This document shows, in pieces, positions 1-6,055 of a DNA stretch of 12,767 nt. The position numbers and the translations under genes were made by a program. The notes under the pieces were generated by a model. That model saw nothing but the letters and a program-made list of their open reading frames with translations, was not told where the DNA came from and made no database searches. This stretch comes from Pseudomonadota bacterium (GTDB taxonomy: Bacteria > Pseudomonadota > Gammaproteobacteria > Burkholderiales > Burkholderiaceae_B), in assembly GCA_023389535.1 (NCBI GenBank), contig JAEWEH010000162.1, positions 1 through 12,767 of the forward strand, in the 5' to 3' direction. The number at the start of each line of letters is the position of its first letter. The first letter of the stretch is position 1.

Positions 1-47
1 TTCTTCCCTTGCGGTTGTAAATGGCCGGGTACGGCGGTGGAAGGCAC
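1..47 (-). CDS. 5' end of a divergent gene, product unknown (partial)
   Basis: A GTG start at 47-45 on the minus strand is preceded by a strong Shine-Dalgarno sequence, AAGGGGAG (complement of 53-60), with 5 nt of spacing. The frame then stays open for 15 codons to the window edge (MPSTAVPGHLQPQGK). No ATG is available on this strand in the first 60 bases. The product cannot be identified from 15 residues. Its head-to-head position next to an IclR-type regulator suggests a metabolic or transport gene controlled by that regulator; this is inference from layout. The call rests only on the ribosome binding site and the open frame, so it is tentative. Confidence 0.4.
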   Translation of the reverse strand, partial: MPSTAVPGHLQPQGK

Positions 48-168
48 TGTGTCTCCCCTTTAATTCAAATAAATGGAATTAATGTACAATAGATGGAATT
101 TATTATTGATTTTTGGATCTGGGGCTGTCAAGTAAGGGCAGACCCTAGGCTTTCTTCACACCAAACCT
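48..168. promoter_or_regulatory. AT-rich divergent control region with 8-bp direct repeat
   Basis: This region lies between a probable leftward gene and the IclR-type regulator. Bases 61-115 are far more AT-rich than the surroundings. ATGGAATT occurs at 73-80 and again at 93-100, a 20-bp period that puts both copies on nearly the same DNA face. AATTC (62-66) and GAATT (76-80) are inverted, and TGTACA (83-88) is a 6-bp palindrome between the two repeats. TACAAT (85-90) could be a -10 box for the rightward gene, but no good -35 matches it. IclR-family proteins often bind such sites and control both their own gene and the divergent gene; that this one binds here is inference. Confidence 0.45.
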
Positions 169-987
169 ATGCGACCAGATAAAAATGCGGAAGGCGCCGA
201 CACGCTGGACTCGGCGCAACTCCAGCAGCATCCCCAATATGCCTCGACCCTGGCGAACGGATTGGCGGTCCTGGGCTGTTTTGCCGGGGGAGTGCTAACG
301 CTGGGCAATAAGGACATCGCCGAACAGCTCAACATGGCGCGACCCACCGTGTCGCGCCTGACCTTCACACTGGTGGGCTTGGGCTATTTGCGACGCGACC
401 CCAATACAAGCAAGTATTCTTTAGGCCCTGCGGTCCTGTCGCTGGGCTACCCCTTGCTGTCACAACTGATGATTCGGCAGGTCGGTGCGGCACAGATCCT
501 GAAATTATCGGATTACGCGCAGGGGCCGGTATCCGTGGGCACGCGCGACCGCATGCAGGTGGTCTATGTAGAAACCATACATAGTCGCGAATCGAATGAA
601 ACGCGCCCCGGAATCGGGTCTACCCGGCCATTGCTGCGCACGGCAATGGGGCGGGCCATTCTGTACGGACTGCCGGCCGCGGAAAGGGAAATGGTCCTGA
701 AGCAGCTGCGGCGCAAAGAACCCGAAGACTGGGACCGCCATAAAGACGGTTTGGAATCGGCATTCGATGAAATAAAGCAGCATGGCTTTTGCGTCGTCAG
801 AGGAGAATGGCGCTCTACACTGGCCGCAGTCGCCGTGCCGATGAACAAGCCGGTCAGCGGCATGCACCTGGCGTTCAACCTGACAGTCCCCAGCTTCTCG
901 ACGCCGGACGACGCGCTGCGGCTCGATCTGGGGCCGCGCTTGTTGGGCCTGGTCCACAATATCGAGGACATGCTGGGACGTGCGTGA
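169..987 (+). CDS. IclR-family transcriptional regulator
   Basis: The product is a 272-residue DNA-binding regulator. The N-terminal winged helix-turn-helix covers about residues 26-85, with the recognition region near 46-66 (GNKDIAEQLNMARPTVSRL) and the family's wing segment around YLRRDPNTSKYSLG (73-86). The C-terminal effector-binding domain covers about 100-265 and includes VSVGTRDRMQVVYVE (121-135) and the RPLLRTAMGRAIL segment (153-165). Such proteins sense small organic acids, often aromatic or carboxylic acid intermediates; the ligand cannot be told here. The first 25 residues are a variable tail. ATG 169 is the only ATG after the in-frame stop at 133-135, yet it has no visible Shine-Dalgarno sequence, so translation may be weak or leaderless. 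The gene sits head-to-head with a probable gene at the left edge, its most likely target. It ends only 7 nt before the -35 box of the ribosomal promoter. Confidence 0.9.
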   Translation: MRPDKNAEGADTLDSAQLQQHPQYASTLANGLAVLGCFAGGVLTLGNKDIAEQLNMARPTVSRLTFTLVGLGYLRRDPNTSKYSLGPAVLSLGYPLLSQLMIRQVGAAQILKLSDYAQGPVSVGTRDRMQVVYVETIHSRESNETRPGIGSTRPLLRTAMGRAILYGLPAAEREMVLKQLRRKEPEDWDRHKDGLESAFDEIKQHGFCVVRGEWRSTLAAVAVPMNKPVSGMHLAFNLTVPSFSTPDDALRLDLGPRLLGLVHNIEDMLGRA

Positions 988-994
988 AGTCAGC

Positions 995-1024
995 TTGCCG
1001 CACCCAGCTTTTATATGCTAATAT
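995..1024 (+). promoter_or_regulatory. sigma70-type promoter of the ribosomal protein operon, extended -10
   Basis: TTGCCG at 995-1000 serves as -35 and TAATAT at 1019-1024 as -10, with an 18-bp spacer. TG at 1016-1017 one base before the -10 gives an extended -10 element (TGCTAATAT). Transcription would begin near 1031. The position, directly after the regulator stop and in front of rplC, makes it the obvious promoter for the ten ribosomal genes. No intrinsic terminator was seen between the regulator and this promoter, so some read-through is possible. Confidence 0.7.
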
Positions 1025-1030
1025 CGCTAG

Positions 1031-1149
1031 CTTGACCAAAAACCCATCTTTGGTCTAGAAAAGTCGTGTATGCGTTTACTTGGCATGCTGTGCCGGTTAC
1101 GCATACGGTAATTAGCCCCGACCAATCGCAGTCGGGAATGGAGAAAACG
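1031..1149 (+). promoter_or_regulatory. structured 5' leader of rplC with three hairpins
   Basis: Three hairpins are visible in the roughly 119-nt leader. Hairpin A has GACCAAA (1034-1040) pairing with TTTGGTC (1049-1055), 7 bp with an 8-nt loop. Hairpin B has GTATGCGT (1068-1075) pairing with ACGCATAC (1099-1106), 8 perfect pairs, with an inner stem GGCA (1082-1085)/TGCC (1091-1094). Hairpin C has CCCGAC (1117-1122) pairing with GTCGGG (1131-1136) and ends 3 nt before the rplC Shine-Dalgarno sequence GGAG (1140-1143). None is followed by a U-tract, so control at translation or an assisted pause is more likely than simple attenuation. In gammaproteobacteria, r-protein L4 controls the S10 operon through a hairpin-rich leader; a similar role here is inference. 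Confidence 0.5.
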
Positions 1150-1839
1150 ATGTCGAACTCGACACCTACGCCTGCCGCTTACCGGCTGGGACTCGTGGGG
1201 CGTAAAGTCGGCATGACCCGTATTTTCACCGAGGAAGGCGAGTCCATCCCGGTGACAGTACTGGACGTGTCGAACAACCGCATTACCCAAGTCAAGTCGC
1301 CAGAAACCGATGGTTATGCGGCTGTGCAAGTCACCTACGGCACCCGTCGCGCTTCCCGCGTGACCAAGCCTGCGGCAGGGCACTACGCCAAGGCCGGCAC
1401 TGAAGCCGGCAGCATCCTGAAAGAATTCCGTCTCGATCCCGCCAAAGCCGCCGAATTTTCGGCTGGTGCTGTCGTGGCTGTCGAAAGCGTATTCGAAGCG
1501 GGACAAAAGGTAGACGTTACGGGTACCACGATCGGTAAAGGCTTTGCCGGCACCATCAAGCGTCACCATTTTGCTGGTCAGCGCAATTCACACGGTAACT
1601 CGATCTCGCACCGTGTGCCTGGCTCTATCGGTATGGCCCAGGATCCGGGCCGTGTGTTCCCAGGCAAGAAAATGTCCGGGCACCTGGGTGATGTCACCCG
1701 TACCGTTCAAAACCTCGACATCGTGCGTGTCGACGCAGAACGCGGTTTGCTGCTGGTCAAGGGCGCTGTCCCCGGCCACAAGAACTCCGACGTTGTCGTG
1801 CGTCCCGCCGTCAAGATGTCGGCCAAGAAAGGAGCCTAA
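1150..1839 (+). CDS. rplC: 50S ribosomal protein L3 (uL3)
   Basis: This 229-residue protein binds 23S rRNA early in 50S assembly and reaches toward the peptidyl transferase centre. The family core starts at [18 protein letters not shown] (13-30), so there is an N-terminal tail of about 12 residues that E. coli L3 (209 residues) lacks. The central extension [20 protein letters not shown] (148-167) is intact. Gln164 aligns with E. coli Gln150, the residue methylated by PrmB. ATG 1150 was chosen because GGAG (1140-1143) sits 6 nt upstream. An in-frame ATG at 1138 would have its purine stretch too close, and the frame stays open further up to a GTG at 1066 inside the leader. It is the first gene of the operon, where rpsJ would normally stand before it. 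The rplD Shine-Dalgarno sequence lies in its last codons. Confidence 0.97.
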   Translation: MSNSTPTPAAYRLGLVGRKVGMTRIFTEEGESIPVTVLDVSNNRITQVKSPETDGYAAVQVTYGTRRASRVTKPAAGHYAKAGTEAGSILKEFRLDPAKAAEFSAGAVVAVESVFEAGQKVDVTGTTIGKGFAGTIKRHHFAGQRNSHGNSISHRVPGSIGMAQDPGRVFPGKKMSGHLGDVTRTVQNLDIVRVDAERGLLLVKGAVPGHKNSDVVVRPAVKMSAKKGA

Positions 1840-1841
1840 TT

Positions 1842-2462
1842 ATGGAACTCAAGCTCCTGAATGACCAGGGTCAATCCGCTTCCACCTTTGCCGTCCCCGA
1901 AACCGTCTTCGGCCGCGACTTCAACGAAGCGCTGGTGCACCAGATCGTGGTGGCCTTCCAGGCCAACGCACGTAGCGGCAATCGCGCCCAGAAAGGCCGC
2001 GATACCGTCAAGCACAGCACCAAGAAGCCCTGGCGCCAGAAAGGCACCGGCCGCGCCCGTTCGGGCATGACTTCCTCGCCCATCTGGCGTGGAGGCGGTC
2101 GCGCTTTCCCGAACTCGCCCGACGAAAACTTCTCGCAAAAGGTCAACAAGAAAATGTATCGTGCCGGTATCCGCGCGATCCTTTCCCAACTGGCTCGCGA
2201 AGATCGTATCGCCGTCGTCGATACTTTCGTCCTTGATGCGCCCAAGACCAAACTTGCCGCTGACAAGCTCAAGAACATGGGTCTGGAGTCGGTCCTTATC
2301 ATTACCGACGTGCTCGACGAAAACGTTTATCTCGCTACGCGCAACCTGCCGCATGTTGCCGTGGTCGAACCGCGCTATGCCGATCCGCTGTCGCTGATCC
2401 ACTACAAGAAAGTGCTGATCACCAAGCCGGCTATCGCTCAACTCGAGGAGATGTTGGGATGA
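1842..2462 (+). CDS. rplD: 50S ribosomal protein L4 (uL4)
   Basis: L4 (206 residues) binds 23S rRNA domain I and lines the nascent peptide exit tunnel. The long basic loop that reaches into the tunnel is seen at about 45-90, including [15 protein letters not shown] (61-75) and [10 protein letters not shown] (80-89). The C-terminal half has the usual alternating alpha/beta fold. In E. coli L4 is also the translational and transcriptional repressor of its own S10 operon, which makes it the first candidate ligand for the leader at 1031-1149. It starts 2 nt after the rplC stop with GGAG (1831-1834) 7 nt upstream. It overlaps rplW by 4 nt (ATGA), which implies translational coupling. Confidence 0.97.
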   Translation: MELKLLNDQGQSASTFAVPETVFGRDFNEALVHQIVVAFQANARSGNRAQKGRDTVKHSTKKPWRQKGTGRARSGMTSSPIWRGGGRAFPNSPDENFSQKVNKKMYRAGIRAILSQLAREDRIAVVDTFVLDAPKTKLAADKLKNMGLESVLIITDVLDENVYLATRNLPHVAVVEPRYADPLSLIHYKKVLITKPAIAQLEEMLG

Positions 2463-2755
2463 ACGCCGAACGTTTAATGCAAGTAATCCTGGCTCCGGTC
2501 GTGACTGAAAAAGCCACGTTCGTTGCCGAAAAAAATCAGCAAGTCGCTTTCCACGTCGTCGCCGATGCCACCAAGCCTGAAATCAAGGCTGCTGTCGAAC
2601 TGCTGTTCAAGGTGGAAGTCGAGTCCGTGCAGGTCCTGAACCGCAAGGGCAAGGAAAAGCGTTTTGGCCGTTTCATGGGTCGCCGCCGTAACGAGCGCAA
2701 GGCCTATGTCTCGCTCAAGGACGGTCAGGAAATCGACTTTACGGAGGTGAACTAA
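2459..2755 (+). CDS. rplW: 50S ribosomal protein L23 (uL23)
   Basis: L23 (98 residues) sits at the rim of the peptide exit tunnel, where it is the docking point for trigger factor and the signal recognition particle. The family features are [12 protein letters not shown] near the start (9-20), the [19 protein letters not shown] helix-strand segment (39-57) and a basic loop [21 protein letters not shown] (64-84). Length is normal for the family. The start overlaps the end of rplD by 4 nt, with GAGGAG (2445-2450) 8 nt upstream. The last bases carry GGAGGTGA (2743-2750), a near-perfect ribosome binding site for rplB. Confidence 0.97.
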   Translation: MNAERLMQVILAPVVTEKATFVAEKNQQVAFHVVADATKPEIKAAVELLFKVEVESVQVLNRKGKEKRFGRFMGRRRNERKAYVSLKDGQEIDFTEVN

Positions 2756-3583
2756 ATGGCACTCGTAAAAGTCAAGCCGACTTCGGCCGGTCGCCGTGGC
2801 ATGCTCAAGGTGGTAAGCCCTAACCTGCACAAAGGCGAACCGTTCGCAGCTCTGCTCGAGAAGAAAAAGCGTGGCTCGGGCCGCAACAACAATGGCCACA
2901 TCACTGTGCGCCATCGTGGCGGCGGTCACAAGCAGCACTATCGTATCGTCGACTTCCGTCGCAACAAGGACGGCATCCCGGCCAAGGTTGAGCGCCTGGA
3001 ATACGACCCGAACCGCACGGCGCACATTGCCTTGCTGTGCTACGCCGATGGCGAGCGCCGCTACATCATCGCTCCGCGCGGTCTGGAAGTCGGCGCCACG
3101 TTGGTGTCGGGTATGGAAGCGCCGATCCGTGTCGGTAACACACTGCCCATCCGCAGCATTCCCGTCGGTGCGACCATCCATTGCATCGAAATGCTGCCTG
3201 GCAAGGGTGCTCAAATGGCCCGTTCCGCCGGTGCGTCGGCTGTCCTGCTGGCTCGCGAGGGTACTTATGCTCAGGTGCGTCTGCGCTCGGGTGAAGTCCG
3301 CCGCGTCCATATCGACTGCCGCGCAACCATAGGCGAAGTCGGCAACGAAGAAAACAGCTTGCGCCAAATCGGCAAGGCCGGTGCGGTGCGCTGGCGCGGT
3401 GTGCGTCCTACGGTTCGCGGCGTTGCCATGAACCCGATCGATCACCCGCACGGTGGTGGTGAAGGACGTACCGGCGAAGGCCGCGAACCGGTCAGCCCAT
3501 GGGGCACGCCGGCCAAGGGCTACCGGACCCGTCGTAACAAGCGCACGGACAATATGATTGTCTCGCGTCGCAAGCGCAAGTAA
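2756..3583 (+). CDS. rplB: 50S ribosomal protein L2 (uL2)
   Basis: L2 (275 residues) is one of the most conserved 50S proteins, needed for subunit association and for peptidyl transferase activity. The RNA-binding N-terminal OB-like part contains [20 protein letters not shown] (44-63). The C-terminal signature [22 protein letters not shown] (222-243) includes His230, equivalent to the functionally important His229 of E. coli. The C-terminus is strongly basic. ATG 2756 follows the rplW stop directly with no spacer, and GGAGGTGA lies 5 nt upstream, the best Shine-Dalgarno sequence in the operon. Confidence 0.98.
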   Translation: MALVKVKPTSAGRRGMLKVVSPNLHKGEPFAALLEKKKRGSGRNNNGHITVRHRGGGHKQHYRIVDFRRNKDGIPAKVERLEYDPNRTAHIALLCYADGERRYIIAPRGLEVGATLVSGMEAPIRVGNTLPIRSIPVGATIHCIEMLPGKGAQMARSAGASAVLLAREGTYAQVRLRSGEVRRVHIDCRATIGEVGNEENSLRQIGKAGAVRWRGVRPTVRGVAMNPIDHPHGGGEGRTGEGREPVSPWGTPAKGYRTRRNKRTDNMIVSRRKRK

Positions 3584-3595
3584 GGGGCGAACAAC

Positions 3596-3871
3596 ATGTC
3601 ACGTTCGATCAAGAAAGGCCCATTCGTCGATGCGCATCTGATCAAGAAGGTCGATGCGGCCGTCGAAGGCAAAGAGAAAAAGCCGATCAAAACCTGGTCG
3701 CGCCGTTCCACCATCCTGCCCGAGTTCATTGGGCTGACGATTGCTGTGCACAATGGCCGCCAGCACGTTCCCGTTTACATCAACGAGAACATGGTCGGCC
3801 ACAAGCTCGGCGAGTTCGCGCTGACCCGTACGTTCAAGGGGCACGCCGCGGACAAAAAGTCCAAGAGGTAA
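3596..3871 (+). CDS. rpsS: 30S ribosomal protein S19 (uS19)
   Basis: S19 (91 residues) sits in the head of the 30S subunit, pairs with S13 and contacts the A-site finger of 23S rRNA. The whole family pattern is present: [19 protein letters not shown], the [24 protein letters not shown] core and the [21 protein letters not shown] segment, followed by a basic tail. The length is normal. It starts 12 nt after rplB, with GGGG (3584-3587) as the ribosome binding site. Confidence 0.97.
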   Translation: MSRSIKKGPFVDAHLIKKVDAAVEGKEKKPIKTWSRRSTILPEFIGLTIAVHNGRQHVPVYINENMVGHKLGEFALTRTFKGHAADKKSKR

Positions 3872-3874
3872 GCG

Positions 3875-4204
3875 ATGGAAACTACAGCTATTATCCGTGG
3901 AGTCCATATTTCGGCCCAGAAGACGCGTCTTGTAGCGGATCTCATCCGCGGCAAGTCCGTTGCCCAGGCGCTGAATATCCTGACTTTCACCCCCAAGAAG
4001 GCCGCGGGCATACTCAAGAAAGCGCTTGAGTCCGCCATCGCCAACGCCGAGCACAATGACGGCGCCGACATCGACGAACTGAAGGTCACCACGATCTACG
4101 TGGACAAGGGCCAGTCGATGAAGCGCTTCTCCGCCCGTGCGAAGGGCCGCGGTAACCGTATCGAGAAGCAGACCTGCCACATCGTGGTCAAGGTCGGAGC
4201 TTAA
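3875..4204 (+). CDS. rplV: 50S ribosomal protein L22 (uL22)
   Basis: L22 (109 residues) contacts all six domains of 23S rRNA and, with L4, forms the exit-tunnel constriction where macrolide resistance changes arise. The globular part has [19 protein letters not shown] (11-29) and the extended beta-hairpin is at about 78-98 ([20 protein letters not shown]). The wild-type hairpin looks complete, with no insertion or deletion. It begins 3 nt after rpsS, with AGAGG overlapping the rpsS stop. It ends with AAGGAG, which serves rpsC. Confidence 0.97.
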   Translation: METTAIIRGVHISAQKTRLVADLIRGKSVAQALNILTFTPKKAAGILKKALESAIANAEHNDGADIDELKVTTIYVDKGQSMKRFSARAKGRGNRIEKQTCHIVVKVGA

Positions 4205-4213
4205 GGAGTCACA

Positions 4214-5011
4214 ATGGGACAGAAAATTCACCCGATTGGGTTCCGCCTCTCGGTCAACCGCAACTGGAGTTCCCGCTGGTACGCTGACGACAAGAACTTC
4301 GGCGGCATGCTGGCCGAAGATATCCGCGTGCGCGAATATCTGAAGAAGAAGCTGAAAAGCGCTTCTGTCGGTCGCGTCGTCATCGAGCGTCCTGCCAAGA
4401 ATGCCCGCATCACTGTGTACTCGGCACGCCCGGGCGTGGTGATCGGCAAGCGCGGCGAGGACATCGAAAGCCTTAAGTCCGATCTGCAGCGCCTGATGGG
4501 CGTGCCCGTGCACGTCAACATCGAGGAAATCCGCAAGCCTGAAACCGACGCTCAACTGATCGCCGATTCCATTGCCCAGCAACTGGAAAAGCGCATTATG
4601 TTCCGCCGCGCCATGAAGCGCGCCATGCAGAACGCCATGCGTCTGGGCGCCCAGGGCATCAAGATCATGAGCTCGGGCCGTTTGAACGGCATCGAAATTG
4701 CCCGTACCGAATGGTACCGCGAAGGCCGTGTGCCCCTGCACACGCTGCGCGCGAACATCGACTACGGCACATCCGAAGCCCAAACCACCTACGGCATCAT
4801 TGGCATCAAAGTATGGGTCTACAAGGGCGACATGCTGCCGAACGGCGAAATGCCCCCCGAGACCGCCGCTCCTCGTGACGAAGAGCGCCGTCCGCGTCGC
4901 GCGCCCCGTGGCGAGCGCCCCGATGGTCGTCGTCCGGGTGGCCGTGGCCGTGGCCCGCGCAAAGACGCAGCGCCTGCACCAACGGCAGCGCCAGCGTCCG
5001 AAGGAGAATAA
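4214..5011 (+). CDS. rpsC: 30S ribosomal protein S3 (uS3), long C-terminal tail
   Basis: S3 (265 residues) forms part of the mRNA entry tunnel. Its N-terminal KH domain carries the GKRG loop (78-81) within [17 protein letters not shown]. The C-terminal domain has [20 protein letters not shown] (131-150) with the basic residues linked to mRNA unwinding, and the signature [18 protein letters not shown] (155-172). E. coli S3 has 233 residues. The extra length is a tail from about 217 onward made largely of Arg, Pro, Gly and Ala, probably disordered. Similar tails occur in Burkholderiales. AAGGAG (4203-4208) lies 5 nt before the start. Confidence 0.97.
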   Translation: MGQKIHPIGFRLSVNRNWSSRWYADDKNFGGMLAEDIRVREYLKKKLKSASVGRVVIERPAKNARITVYSARPGVVIGKRGEDIESLKSDLQRLMGVPVHVNIEEIRKPETDAQLIADSIAQQLEKRIMFRRAMKRAMQNAMRLGAQGIKIMSSGRLNGIEIARTEWYREGRVPLHTLRANIDYGTSEAQTTYGIIGIKVWVYKGDMLPNGEMPPETAAPRDEERRPRRAPRGERPDGRRPGGRGRGPRKDAAPAPTAAPASEGE

Positions 5012-5014
5012 AAC

Positions 5015-5431
5015 ATGCTGCAACCGTCACGCAGAAAATACCGCAAAGAGCACAAGGGCCGCAATACCGGCCTGGCGACGCGCGGTGCACAGGTTTCGTT
5101 CGGCGAGTTCGGTTTGAAGGCCACGGGTCGTGGCCGCCTGACCGCCCGCCAGATCGAAGCAGCCCGTCGTGCGATCAACCGCCACATCAAACGTGGCGGC
5201 CGGATCTGGATCCGCATTTTCCCGGACAAGCCCATTTCGCAGAAGCCTGCTGAAGTCCGTATGGGTAACGGGAAAGGTAATCCTGAGTTCTGGGTCGCAG
5301 AAATTCAACCCGGCAAGGTGCTGTACGAAATGGAAGGTGTAAGCGAAGAGCTTGCACGTGAAGCTTTCCGCCTGGCCGCCGCTAAGTTGCCGATCTCGAC
5401 GACCTTCGTGTCGCGTCATATCGGTGCTTAA
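5015..5431 (+). CDS. rplP: 50S ribosomal protein L16 (uL16)
   Basis: L16 (138 residues) joins late in 50S assembly and helps position tRNA in the A site. Landmarks are [19 protein letters not shown] (6-24), [17 protein letters not shown] (39-55), [20 protein letters not shown] (61-80) and [19 protein letters not shown]. Arg82 aligns with E. coli Arg81, the target of the oxygenase YcfD/RoxA. ATG 5015 follows the rpsC stop by 3 nt, with AAGGAG (5001-5006) 8 nt upstream. Confidence 0.97.
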   Translation: MLQPSRRKYRKEHKGRNTGLATRGAQVSFGEFGLKATGRGRLTARQIEAARRAINRHIKRGGRIWIRIFPDKPISQKPAEVRMGNGKGNPEFWVAEIQPGKVLYEMEGVSEELAREAFRLAAAKLPISTTFVSRHIGA

Positions 5432-5443
5432 GGAGACCTGATA

Positions 5444-5635
5444 ATGAAAGCCAGCGAACTCCGTTCCAAAGACGCCACCGAGCTTAGCAAAGAGCTCGAG
5501 AGCCTGCTGAAGGCACAATTCAACCTGCGCATGCAGCGTGCTACCCAGCAGCTTTCCAACACCAGCCAGATCGGCAAAGTGCGCCGCGACATCGCGCGCG
5601 TCCGTACCATCATGGCTGAGAACGCAGGAAAGTAA
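5444..5635 (+). CDS. rpmC: 50S ribosomal protein L29 (uL29)
   Basis: L29 (63 residues) is a small two-helix protein next to L23 at the tunnel exit. The family pattern is clear: [18 protein letters not shown], then [20 protein letters not shown] and [17 protein letters not shown]. The size is typical. AAGGAG (5430-5435) overlaps the rplP stop and lies 8 nt before the start. It ends 1 nt before rpsQ. Confidence 0.97.
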   Translation: MKASELRSKDATELSKELESLLKAQFNLRMQRATQQLSNTSQIGKVRRDIARVRTIMAENAGK

Positions 5636-5636
5636 C

Positions 5637-5918
5637 ATGAGTGAAACTCAAAACACCCAACCCGCAAAGCGCCAGCGTACCCTCATTGGCCAGGTTGTGA
5701 GCAACAAGATGGACAAGACTGTCGTCGTGCGTGTGGAACGCCGCGTCAAGCACCCCATCTTCGGCAAGATCATCGTGCGTTCCAACAAATACAAGGCGCA
5801 TGATGAAAACAACCAGTACAACGAAGGTGATACGGTTGAAATCGCAGAAGGTCGTCCGATCTCCCGCGACAAATCGTGGACTGTTGTGCGTCTGCTTGAA
5901 GCTGCACGCGTCATTTAA
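5637..5918 (+). CDS. rpsQ: 30S ribosomal protein S17 (uS17)
   Basis: S17 (93 residues) is an OB-fold primary 16S rRNA binder needed early in 30S assembly. [21 protein letters not shown] (13-33) and [20 protein letters not shown] (38-57) are family hallmarks, followed by [31 protein letters not shown] 5637 was chosen because AGGAAAG (5626-5632) lies 4 nt upstream and the ten or so residues before the core fit beta- and gammaproteobacterial S17; the open frame reaches further upstream only through rpmC. It is the last gene of the operon here: rplN, which usually follows, is absent and a terminator follows instead. Confidence 0.97.
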   Translation: MSETQNTQPAKRQRTLIGQVVSNKMDKTVVVRVERRVKHPIFGKIIVRSNKYKAHDENNQYNEGDTVEIAEGRPISRDKSWTVVRLLEAARVI

Positions 5919-5928
5919 TTGACAGTGG

Positions 5929-5950
5929 CCGGGCGGCCTGGCTGCCCCGG
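5929..5950 (+). other. GC-rich hairpin just downstream of rpsQ
   Basis: CCGGGCGGC (5929-5937) can pair with GCTGCCCCGG (5941-5950) across a CTG loop, with one G-U pair and one bulged C. It has no U-tract and is unlikely to terminate alone. It may act as a 3' end stabiliser or as a pause ahead of the terminator 18 nt downstream. Confidence 0.35.
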
Positions 5951-5967
5951 CGTTGCAGCGGCGTATG

Positions 5968-5998
5968 AAAGCCCTGGGAAATTTTCCAGGGCTTTTTT
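5968..5998 (+). terminator. intrinsic terminator of the ribosomal operon
   Basis: AAAGCCCTGG (5968-5977) pairs perfectly with CCAGGGCTTT (5986-5995), and the run of T continues to 5998 (six T in 5993-5998). The 8-nt interior GAAATTTT can fold further through A-T pairs. It begins 50 nt after the rpsQ stop. In the minus direction the stem is followed by only a short T run, so it probably works mainly for the plus strand, although the fadD-type gene ends convergently 58 nt away. Confidence 0.9.
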
Positions 5999-6055
5999 AC
6001 GTACGTGCGCCATGCGTGGCGGTTTGCATCAGGCCTGCGCTTGCCGTCCTGGCGG

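Noticed and set aside
1066..1149. Upstream in-frame extension of rplC to a GTG at 1066 or ATG at 1138
   Set aside because: The family homology starts near residue 13 of the chosen protein, the best Shine-Dalgarno sequence is 6 nt before 1150, and the extension would run through the leader hairpins.
2474..5023. Long open frames on the minus strand opposite the ribosomal genes (up to 474 codons)
   Set aside because: They lie fully antisense to highly conserved ribosomal genes, have no family motifs and arise from GC-rich codon bias.
5538..5636. Upstream extension of the rpsQ frame
   Set aside because: It lies inside rpmC in another frame; the S17 core and the ribosome binding site fit ATG 5637.
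5968..5998. Fully bidirectional terminator shared by rpsQ and the fadD-type gene
   Set aside because: The minus-strand side of the stem has only a short T run before C, so efficient termination in that direction is not supported; hairpin 6008-6021 (CGCCA-N4-TGGCG) also lacks a T-tract.
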